From contig JARRBK010000014.1 in the NCBI GenBank assembly GCA_029982615.1, forward strand, positions 1 through 38,595: a DNA stretch of 38,595 bases, given 5' to 3'. This DNA is from Tepidanaerobacteraceae bacterium. Lineage in GTDB: Bacteria; Bacillota; Thermosediminibacteria; Thermosediminibacterales; Tepidanaerobacteraceae. Both the position numbers and the translations under genes were made by a program. Shown here piece after piece: positions 16,172 to 24,100 of the stretch (positions are counted from its first letter, which is position 1; each line of letters begins with the position of its first letter). Below the pieces are notes generated by a model, which did no database searches, was not told where the DNA came from, and worked only from the letters and a program-made list of their open reading frames with translations.

Positions 16172-16348
16172 TTTATCACCTCTTTCTGCCTTGATTATAT
16201 ATTATATCCCTATTTTCTTCAATATTGAAATGGCTTTACTTTTATTGTTTAAGGCCGAATTGTAGATTATCAAATTATATAATTCTTGCAATGTTGTTAA
16301 TGCTAAAATATTGTGTGACAATCTCTCAAGTTGTTTTGGTTTTAAAAT

Positions 16349-16378
16349 GCGACAATTTTAGAACCGTCCCCATGTCGC
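16349..16378. repeat. Dispersed palindromic repeat, GCGACA family, copy 3
   Basis: Starts GCGACAATTTTAGAACCGTC and ends CCCCATGTCGC. It lies between the Rpn-type gene and the S-layer gene. The 177 bases from 16172 to 16348 hold nothing else I can name. Confidence 0.72.
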
Positions 16379-16380
16379 AA

Positions 16381-16410
16381 AAAGCCGGCAGTTGTTAAAC
16401 TGCCGGCTTT
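16381..16410 (-). terminator. Terminator of the S-layer gene
   Basis: A perfect 13-bp stem with arms AAAGCCGGCAGTT and AACTGCCGGCTTT, a four-base loop and T-runs on both sides. It lies 12 bases past the stop codon of the S-layer gene. Confidence 0.92.
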
Positions 16411-16421
16411 TTCATTTTCGA

Positions 16422-19400
16422 TTATTTTTTGCTTATTCCAATGGACCCGCTCTTTACTGTGGCTGTCTGTTTTGTTGTCGTGCCTTCTTTTGCAGTGATT
16501 GTTATGGCATTATCCGAAATCTGCAATGTGTCGCCTTCCCAGATATAATCATTGAACACTGCGGTGAATGTTATTTCATTTTTGGCTTTATCATAAGATG
16601 CAAGCCCTATGCTCCTTGCGGTTATGTTAGAAGCTTTCACCAGGTCCTTGTTTACAGAGATTTCGTATGTTATTCCGGATCCTGTTGCAGTATCATCCCA
16701 CTTTATATCAGCATAAACCGTCACTGAAACGCTGCGGCTTGATGTATCGCTGATAGTCGCAGTACTAGTATTGCCGATATTGAATGTGATATCGCCGACA
16801 CTTCCACCGGTCCCACTGGAGCCATTGGCAATCTTGTCCTCATATGCTGCTTTCTCGTCATCAATCAGTCTTTCGATTACCCTTACGTTGGAATCTTTTT
16901 CTACCACGAAGATTATTACGTCACCACTCCTGATGTTGGATGTGGATTTCTTGTTGTCTTCTTCATAGACCACAGTCTTGCTTGAAATATTGTATTGGGT
17001 CTGGGATACCGAGCTGCCATCAGCTATGTTGCGAACCTTCCCGCTTTCCATTGTCAGGCTGGTGGCGTCTCTATCTTTTACTTTGCCGTACAGGACTTTG
17101 AAATCATCTTTTGATACATCCGTCTTCGGATTGATTATCGTCAAATCGCCGTTTGATTTTACTTTGGCGATGTACGGATGTTCATCACCGTTATACAGCG
17201 CATTCTTATCGTCCAGTTTTCTTTCTTCAACCTTGCCGTCATACGGCTCGTATTTTACATACCTGTCGCCGCTCTTGAGCCATGTATCGATGACGTATAC
17301 ACCCATCTCGTCGTTGGACGCAGCACCGGAACCTTTACCGATGAATATGGCGGCTTTTGCATTTACCTTCTTCGTATCGTCGCAGAACACGTAGAAGTAT
17401 CCGTCAATGCCGTTGGCGCTCTTTAATTGGCTCCAGCTGGCCTCGGAGAAGTCGTCTGTATCTTTCCAGTATGCATAAACATTATCTGTAACTTTAGGCG
17501 TAGATGGCTTGCTTTGATCTGTATAATCTTTGAAAACATATCCTTCTGCATCAATTAGCACTATATTGTCATCTACCGAGAATGTGTAGCTTTCTGCCGC
17601 GCTTCCTACAGTCCCTAGGTTAGCTCCTGCCTTATCGCTGGAGTCATATTTATATCCTGAATATCTATAAGCCTTGGGCAGATAATCCTTTCCGAAGTCG
17701 TCGCTTGCAGAAATCTTCCATACATTCTTTGGATCCATCACATAGATTTCGTCTTCTGCGATTTCTCCATCCTTGTTAAGTTTGAACTTTACGATGGAGC
17801 CTTCCAAAACAGTAGCTTTACTCTTTGTCTTCTGGCCGTATTCGTTGAGGGCATAAGCTCCATCTAGTTTTAGATTATCGTCTTCTTCCATATTATATGT
17901 GATTTCGTCACCTGTGCCGTCATTTGCAATGGTGAATATCTTCAATTTGTCGCCGTCAGCATATTTCTTGGTCACGATGCCGTATTTGTACCCGGAAGTA
18001 GCCTCTGCCTTTGTCACGAAGTACGCTATCCTGCCAACCGCATCGGTGTAAGCAATGATGTTTTCTTCGTCGGCATCTTCCATATCGCTTGCCACATCAC
18101 TGTCGCTCAAAAGGTACTGACTGATATCTTCTCCGTCATTTACGCTGTAATATGCTTCGTATACTTTTCCACTAGAATCACTGTACTTTGTAACCTTGAT
18201 TTCTTTTCCGTTTACATTAATTCTGTCATCCTTTACGCTGTTGAGTTTGCCTTCAACAGTGTTGTTCTTAACCACTCTGACTACGGCGTAGTCGTCGCCG
18301 CCGATATCCTGCTTCTGGATATAGACGAGATTGCCTTTTTCAATATCGTCGACCTTCAGTTTATTGCCGTCAGTGTCGAGCACTATTACGCCGTCATAAT
18401 CTTCGCCTTCTTTAAGGTCGATATCATATTCGTCATCGTCGGCAACTATGCCATACAGCATTCCGCCATCATTCTTTGTCACAATCATCCAGGGCTGGGT
18501 TTCGCCGGAAGACATGATTTCGGCCCATACTATCTTGCGGTTCTTGATGACGAATTTGCCGACTTTGCCCAGCAGTTTGCTGGTATCGGTGACTTTGTCA
18601 TATTCAACGGTCTTGTAGTCATTGCCGTCCATCATGTAGATTACGGCGTCCTTGTCAAAGGCATAATCATCATCCGCCTTTACCAGGCTGAGCTTGTCGA
18701 CGGTCTTGCCGTCGCTGTTCATTACCACGCCTTCGATATAGTCGAAGTAAGAGTTGTCGTCGTATTCTTTTTCCGCATATACGATTTCATCATCGTCGTT
18801 CAAATAAATTGTCGATTCTTCTCCCAGGACATTTTCGAGGTTTACGTCGTATACTATATCAAAATCCTTTTCTTCGCCTTTATCGTATTTGTTATCGTCG
18901 GTGTCTTTCAGGAATTTGACTCTGACCTCGTCTTCATTCAGGCCGTCGTCTATTCTCCTGTTGGCAATTATGCGCACATCCTTATATTTGGTTATGTTCA
19001 GCTTGTCTTCAAGCAATGTCTTGTCGGATTCCAGATATTTCGTCCCGCTGGATTCGTAAGTGTCAACTTTGACCACTTTTGCATCCAGCGTATTGTTCAC
19101 CAGGATGGCCACATCGCCCCGGTTGGCCACTCCTGTGGCGTCGCTGAATTTAACCTTCTTTGTGATTTCTTTTTCGGCAGCTTTTGCAAGATAATTGCCG
19201 GGCCATGTGCCGGTAAGGAACGAATCCTTATATCCCAGCGCTCTCACCAGCATGGTGATGGCTTCGGCATAAGTGACTTCTTTTGCGGGCTGAAAAGTCC
19301 CGTCGGGATACCCTTTGATGAGACCCTGGCCTACAGCCACGTTTATGTATCCCGCCGACCACCTGCTGGCCTCCACGTCTTTGAAGCTGCTGCGGCCCGT

Positions 19401-19721
19401 GGCTGCTTTTGCGGCGCTATCCATCTTAAGCGCAGTAACCAGTATCTTGGCAAACTGCTCCCTGGTAACATTGTCGCCTGGATGGTATTTGCCGTCATCC
19501 ATACCGTTTATAATCCCGAATGCTACAAGCCTCAACACTGCGTCTTTTGTGTCCTTGTCGGTGATGTCGGATGTGAGTTTCACCACATCGATGGAGCTCG
19601 AACTGCTGTCATTGCTTGCTGCCATGGCAGCCTTCGGAGCTCCGGTGCCCGCTACTCCGGCAATGAATACGAAGATTGTCAGAATAGCAAGCATTTTTTT
19701 CATGCGATTGAGATTGTACAT
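16422..19721 (-). CDS. SLH-domain S-layer protein
   Basis: 1099 residues, secreted: basic start, then MLAILTIFVFIAGVAGTGAP and a likely cleavage after AAMAA (about residue 35). Three SLH modules follow at about 57-98, 113-163 and 173-212, with TREQ, TYAE and NRGD at the TRAE positions; these bind secondary cell-wall polymer. The remainder is very rich in Asp, Glu, Lys and Gly (for example YDDNSYFDYIEG, EDADEENIIAYTD), fitting calcium-binding beta-rich S-layer repeats, and ends in a beta domain (GDITFNIGNTSTATISDTSS onwards). It starts seven bases after AAAGGAGG. It is probably the main surface-layer protein, given its size and strong signals. Confidence 0.93.
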   Translation of the reverse strand: MYNLNRMKKMLAILTIFVFIAGVAGTGAPKAAMAASNDSSSSSIDVVKLTSDITDKDTKDAVLRLVAFGIINGMDDGKYHPGDNVTREQFAKILVTALKMDSAAKAATGRSSFKDVEASRWSAGYINVAVGQGLIKGYPDGTFQPAKEVTYAEAITMLVRALGYKDSFLTGTWPGNYLAKAAEKEITKKVKFSDATGVANRGDVAILVNNTLDAKVVKVDTYESSGTKYLESDKTLLEDKLNITKYKDVRIIANRRIDDGLNEDEVRVKFLKDTDDNKYDKGEEKDFDIVYDVNLENVLGEESTIYLNDDDEIVYAEKEYDDNSYFDYIEGVVMNSDGKTVDKLSLVKADDDYAFDKDAVIYMMDGNDYKTVEYDKVTDTSKLLGKVGKFVIKNRKIVWAEIMSSGETQPWMIVTKNDGGMLYGIVADDDEYDIDLKEGEDYDGVIVLDTDGNKLKVDDIEKGNLVYIQKQDIGGDDYAVVRVVKNNTVEGKLNSVKDDRINVNGKEIKVTKYSDSSGKVYEAYYSVNDGEDISQYLLSDSDVASDMEDADEENIIAYTDAVGRIAYFVTKAEATSGYKYGIVTKKYADGDKLKIFTIANDGTGDEITYNMEEDDNLKLDGAYALNEYGQKTKSKATVLEGSIVKFKLNKDGEIAEDEIYVMDPKNVWKISASDDFGKDYLPKAYRYSGYKYDSSDKAGANLGTVGSAAESYTFSVDDNIVLIDAEGYVFKDYTDQSKPSTPKVTDNVYAYWKDTDDFSEASWSQLKSANGIDGYFYVFCDDTKKVNAKAAIFIGKGSGAASNDEMGVYVIDTWLKSGDRYVKYEPYDGKVEERKLDDKNALYNGDEHPYIAKVKSNGDLTIINPKTDVSKDDFKVLYGKVKDRDATSLTMESGKVRNIADGSSVSQTQYNISSKTVVYEEDNKKSTSNIRSGDVIIFVVEKDSNVRVIERLIDDEKAAYEDKIANGSSGTGGSVGDITFNIGNTSTATISDTSSRSVSVTVYADIKWDDTATGSGITYEISVNKDLVKASNITARSIGLASYDKAKNEITFTAVFNDYIWEGDTLQISDNAITITAKEGTTTKQTATVKSGSIGISKK

Positions 19722-19828
19722 TTGTGAACCTCCTTTTGATATGTTGTTGTATTACTGTTTATAAAATTTTTAAAAAATCTTTCGCCTCACCTCCCGGCTA
19801 AACAATAATAAGCGTTTTTTCTTAAAAC

Positions 19829-19901
19829 CCCTCCCTTCGGCAAAAAAGTGAAGGGAGGGAAAATCAAAAAGAAGGATTTGAGTACCCCTCTTTGAGAGAG
19901 G
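19829..19901 (-). promoter_or_regulatory. Structured 5' leader of the S-layer mRNA
   Basis: Two hairpins lie in the roughly 215-base leader: CCCTCCCTTC/GAAGGGAGGG (19829-19859) and CCTCT/AGAGG (19887-19901). Stable 5' hairpins are common on long-lived S-layer mRNAs. The larger one is followed on the minus strand by GTTTTAAG, so weak attenuation is also possible. Confidence 0.5.
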
Positions 19902-19922
19902 CCATTTGTAATTATTTTAATG

Positions 19923-19936
19923 AGTGATTACTTACA
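19923..19936. promoter_or_regulatory. AGTGA-type operator at the S-layer promoter
   Basis: AGTGATTACTTACA matches AGTGA-N4-TNACT with one mismatch in the last base. It begins five bases downstream of the S-layer -10, over the start site. It also sits inside a wider imperfect palindrome AATG...CATT (19919-19938). Confidence 0.5.
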
Positions 19937-19941
19937 TTTTT

Positions 19942-19970
19942 AGTATAGCTGCACAGCATTTCATTGTCAA
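19942..19970 (-). promoter_or_regulatory. S-layer gene promoter
   Basis: Minus-strand -35 TTGACA (19965-19970, perfect) and -10 TATACT (19942-19947) with a 17-base spacer. This is the best -35 match in the window, as expected for a highly expressed surface protein. Confidence 0.85.
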
Positions 19971-20045
19971 TACGTTTTACTTTTTTGTAATGAATTTGTA
20001 ATAATATACAACTCCGGTGTATTGGCCTTTTGAAGTTTTTTATAT

Positions 20046-20059
20046 AGTGAGCGGTTACT
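20046..20059. promoter_or_regulatory. AGTGA-type operator between S-layer gene and small ORF
   Basis: AGTGAGCGGTTACT fits AGTGA-N4-TNACT. It overlaps a possible plus-strand -10 (TATAGT, 20043-20048), lying between the two divergent promoters. Confidence 0.45.
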
Positions 20060-20103
20060 CCTTTTAAAAATTTGTTTGAGGGCTGTTTTTTATATCGGCT
20101 ATA

Positions 20104-20138
20104 TGGTATAATTCTATATAGTTTAGTGATTAATCACT
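20104..20138 (+). promoter_or_regulatory. Promoter and operator of the 81-residue gene
   Basis: Extended -10 TGGTATAAT (20104-20112), with a perfect 14-bp palindrome AGTGATTAATCACT at 20125-20138, about where the transcript would start. Binding there would block transcription. Confidence 0.65.
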
Positions 20139-20157
20139 TTGTTTTGGGGGTCTTAAG

Positions 20158-20403
20158 ATGAAAGGGAATTTCGTAAGCGATCAGTTTAGACAGGTTGAAA
20201 GAAGCATCAGAATATGCCTTAAGCAAAACAGTGATTGTACAAATCTACGCACAAAGCCGGAGTTGCTTTCTAGTCTCATGACATTATCCTACTCCGGTAT
20301 TTTGCTTAAGGCTTTAATGAAAGGAGATGCAGGAAGTTTTAAAGCAGGGGAAAAAGAAATAGATGATATGGTAGATTATTATATGAAAGATTTCAATTAT
20401 TAA
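20158..20403 (+). CDS. Small protein of unknown function (81 residues)
   Basis: I do not recognise a family. The start is well set: ATG seven bases after GGGGG, behind a promoter with an operator. The sequence looks helical and soluble (QFRQVERSIRICLKQNSDCT, then LLSSLMTLSYSGILLKALMK), has two Cys about 8 residues apart, and ends in an acidic, aromatic tail (EIDDMVDYYMKDFNY). There is no signal peptide or clear membrane segment. It meets the second TetR gene tail to tail with a four-base overlap, and shares an operator type with it, so it is likely under that regulator. Confidence 0.75.
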   Translation: MKGNFVSDQFRQVERSIRICLKQNSDCTNLRTKPELLSSLMTLSYSGILLKALMKGDAGSFKAGEKEIDDMVDYYMKDFNY

Positions 20404-21014
20404 TCGCGCTTTTTTATACCGTTAAATATAATATCGAGAACCAGCGAAATTTTTCTATCTGCATCATGCGGATTCTCGTTTTCTTCAACCATGGTCTGCA
20501 CCATGATAACTCCCAAAAATATTCCCAGCAGCGTCTCTGCAGCCAGTTCGGGGGGCACGTCTTCTCTTATGTTGTCGCTTTTTTCCAGGCGCTTCTTTAT
20601 TACTGCCAGCGTGTTCGAAACAACTTCTTTGTAGAAGGCTTCCCTCAATTCTTTATGAAACTGCATTTCGTAAAATATTGTCTTTAATAGTTGATAATTC
20701 TGAGTAATCACGTTGTAGTGCAATTTTAGCAGATTTTTAAGCGCCTGAGCGGTGTCAAGGCTGTCTTCCACTTCTTGAATGAATTTGAACAGCGAATTTT
20801 CCGTCAGGATGTTTATAAGGCCTGTCAATATTTCTTTTTTTGTCTTAAAATATCTGAATATCGTGCCTTCCGAAACTCTGGCTTTTTTAGCGATTTCCTT
20901 TGTAGTAGAACCTTCGAATCCCTTTTCAGAAAACACTTTAATGGCAGCTTCCAGTATCTGTGTTTTTCGCCTGTCAATTAAGTCCTCACTTCTTGCCCTT
21001 TTTTTTCTTCTCAC
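20400..21014 (-). CDS. TetR-family transcriptional regulator (second)
   Basis: 204 residues. The helix-turn-helix is textbook: RKTQILEAAIKVFSEKGFEG, then STTKEIAKKARVSEGTIFRY and FKTKKEILTG. The rest resembles the TetR_C domains of AcrR/FadR-like members (LLKTIFYEMQFHKELREAFY). The start is GTG, with GGGAG nine bases upstream. Its own promoter (21051-21079) carries a site like those at the S-layer, small-ORF and efflux promoters, so I infer it controls all of them. The ligand is unknown. Confidence 0.92.
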   Translation of the reverse strand: MRRKKRARSEDLIDRRKTQILEAAIKVFSEKGFEGSTTKEIAKKARVSEGTIFRYFKTKKEILTGLINILTENSLFKFIQEVEDSLDTAQALKNLLKLHYNVITQNYQLLKTIFYEMQFHKELREAFYKEVVSNTLAVIKKRLEKSDNIREDVPPELAAETLLGIFLGVIMVQTMVEENENPHDADRKISLVLDIIFNGIKKRD

Positions 21015-21032
21015 TCCTGCTTTCTCCCTTTC

Positions 21033-21079
21033 GATAATTTATCACTTTACATTATAAAATATTAATTTGTTCAGGTCAA
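21033..21079 (-). promoter_or_regulatory. Promoter and possible self-operator of the second TetR gene
   Basis: Minus-strand -35 TTGACC (21074-21079) and -10 TATAAT (21051-21056), spacer 17. Downstream, AGTGATAAATTATC (21033-21046) begins with the AGTGA half-site and includes the palindrome GATAAATTATC; the second arm matches TNACT only in part. Confidence 0.65.
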
Positions 21080-21082
21080 TTA

Positions 21083-21160
21083 TGAGTCAGTGGTGAGTAA
21101 GGGGGACGGTTCTTGAACCCGCTTAATGAGTCAGAAAACCGGCCCCCTACTCACTGACTC
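21083..21160. repeat. Dispersed palindromic repeat, TGAGTCA family, copy A
   Basis: Begins TGAGTCAGTGGTGAGTAAGG, has GGGGACGGTTCTTGAACC in the middle and ends CTACTCACTGACTC: a long imperfect inverted repeat. It lies between the TetR and nrdJ genes, just past the nrdJ stop, and could also fold as a terminator. Confidence 0.75.
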
Positions 21161-21177
21161 CCTTATCCTGTCTGATA

Positions 21178-24100
21178 TCAGCCGCACCTGGAGTAACCGC
21201 AGCTTCGGCATATGACGCATCCGCTCTCGTGCTCCAAGGGGCTCCCGCACTCGGGGCATGAGGCCTCGCTTTTTTCACAAATTGCCTTGTCTCCACATGT
21301 GCGATCATCGGAACTGGCCGTTTCGCCGTTTTCCGGCCCCTGCCGATCATCATTAGTATGGCTTTCGTCATTTGTTTCAATGTAGGTTTTATCTATAATC
21401 TCTACGGCATTTCCGTTGGGTACCAGCTTCTTTCCTATGCTTCTTTCTATGGCTTTCCCGATGGCGTCAGGGCATGACAGCACCTTTATTTCTTTGTTGT
21501 TCGCCATCTGCCGCAGTGTGGAATGGCACCTGATGCCCTTGAGCTGCTCCACTATGGATTTTACATCGATTCCAGAGCGCAGCGCCAGAGAGATCAGGCG
21601 GCTGGTGGCTTCCGACTGAGACGGACAGCCTCCGGCTCTGCCCAGGTTGGTGAACACTTCGCATATGCCGTTTTCATCGGAGTTCACGGTGATATACAGA
21701 TTGCCGCAGCCTATCTTCACTTTTTCGGTGTTACCGTACGTAATGGTGGGCCTTGGCCTAGGCTTTATTTCCCGGCGGTACTCACAGGCTTCACAGTATG
21801 GACCGTAAAACCCCGTTTCTTCGCTGGATTTTTCGCCTGGGGCGGCGGATTTTTCTTCAGGCAGAGTGCCGGAAGTAGCGCTGCCGGTTTCCCCAGTCAT
21901 TACCTTTTTACCGTCTCCTTCGGAAATCTCGCTCCCTGCAGGATTCATCTCCGGATTTGGGGCATGACCCTGGTTGTCGGTCTTGATCGCTCCCTTGTGC
22001 AAGACCTGTTCTTCCCGACTGCCGTCCCTGTATATTGTAACACCTTTGCAGCCCAGTTCATAGGCCATGAGGTACACATTTTTCACGTCTTCCCTGGTAG
22101 CGCTGTGGGGGAAGTTCACGGTCTTGGACACGGCATTGTCCGTGTATTTCTGGAAAGCAGCCTGGATTTTTATGTGCCACTCCGGCGAGATGTCATGGGC
22201 TGTTACATATATTTTCTTTACATCTTCCGGAAGTTCTTCTATTTCCTTTAGAGAACCCGCGGCGGCTACCTTTTCCATGAGTTTTCGGCTGTAAAGGCCG
22301 CGTTTTTTCATTTCTTCTTCAAAAATCGGGTGCACCTCCACCAGGCGCTGGTTGTCCAGCACATGGCGCTCAAAGGCCAGGGCAAAAAGTGGTTCTATGC
22401 CGCTGGAGGCTCCGGCTATGATGCTGATGGTGCCGGTGGGAGCGATGGTGGTGGTTGTGGCGTTTCTGAGCTTCCTGCCCCCTGGATATATGCCGCAGGG
22501 GCCGTATATGCTCTTTTCCCAGTTGGGAAAGGTCCCGCGCTCTTTCGCCAGTTCCTCTGAAGCCTTTTTGGATTCCTCCTGGATAAAGCCCATTATTTTT
22601 TCCGCCAATTCTACCGCATCGTCGGAATTATACGGAATGCCGAGTTTTATGAGCATGTCCGCAAATCCCATGACTCCCAGACCTATCTTTCGGTTGGCCA
22701 GGGTCATTTTCTCAATCTCCGGCAGCGGGTAACGGTTTACATCGATGACATCGTCCAGGAAACGGACGGCGGTATGCACCGCATCTTTCAAGCCCTCAAA
22801 ATCAATTTCCTTCCTGCCGTCCGCGCCGGATTTTACGAACCTTGCCAGGTTTATGGACCCCAAGTTGCAATTATGTACAATCATGCCTTCGGCAATAAGA
22901 GAATGTGTTACAGCTTCTGCCACATCGTATACGAATGCTCTGCCGGCAGGGGTTACGGATCTCACTCGACTTCGCCGGGAATCGCGATGTATTCTTTTTC
23001 TACTTTCCAGCCACTGGAGAAGGCGACCCTGTTTGGCAGGGTTCATAGGAAATCCTATGAGTTTGGCGAAACGGTCCATACTCTCATTAGTAATAAATAC
23101 ATTGCTCCATTCACGACCATCCTGATGATGATAACTCCAAATGCGAGATTTGATGTCCAAGCCAAGGAGCATCAATTGTACATCCCCGGCTAGTTCTCTT
23201 GAGGCTGTAGTAAGAGAAATCTTTGCTCGCCTGCTGTCAACGTATCCTTCTGCCCCGAAAAGCCCCTTCAGGAATCCGATCTGAGCTTCCCTACCGGCTT
23301 GCATGATGGAAATTGGAACCCTCTTATTTCTAGCAGTTGCAAACTCAAAACCACTCTCATTTAGGAATTGCCGGACGCCTGCGTTAGTACACGCTACCGT
23401 TAGAACGCCATTGTCGGCGCGGCTTCCCCGGGGAACCCTTCCATTTGATGCCGGGTTAATTAGGCTGGCGCAAAGTTCCTGAAAAACTGGTAAAAGTTTG
23501 TCTTTTGCTTCATTATCATCAGGCCCGAATACCAGGCCGCTGGATTTTTCTGTGTGCCATCCGTCGCCGACCATCCAACCTAGCATTTGGTAAAAACTTT
23601 CTGTTTCAGTACCAGATTCTCCAATGGGAACTTCTCCATCCGGCAAATAAACATAATCATTTTCCACGAGTGATTCTACTGGCACCCATCCTCGCTGGGT
23701 AAGTACTTTATGGTCTGGGGTTACTCGCAAGCGTTGTCCATTTTGAAGTTCTACAGTCACTATATCTCTTTCTCCTATAGGTACTACGGTGGCAGGGCGG
23801 AGCGTGAATCCCCTATCATTTATCAAAAGGCCATCCGTATAAACCGAAACTGATTCTCCACGGCTTTGTCTTTTATAGGCTTCTTCCACCGTTTCCCAGC
23901 CTTTATCAGTCAAGATACGGGTATCGTGAGCAAAACATGATTCGTATGGAAGAAGGGGCTGTTCGCCACAATCATAAGATACCAAACAATTTGTGATCCA
24001 TGTAAAAGTTTCGGGTTCTGTAACATCAAAAACTTCTTCTTGTCCTCCGAATTCTATAGATTCAACTTCATTCCAAGATGTGGCTTGTTCCTCATCTTCT

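Noticed and set aside
21523..22251. Plus-strand frame of 242 codons opposite nrdJ
   Set aside because: It lies opposite conserved NrdJ extein sequence and lacks start signals.
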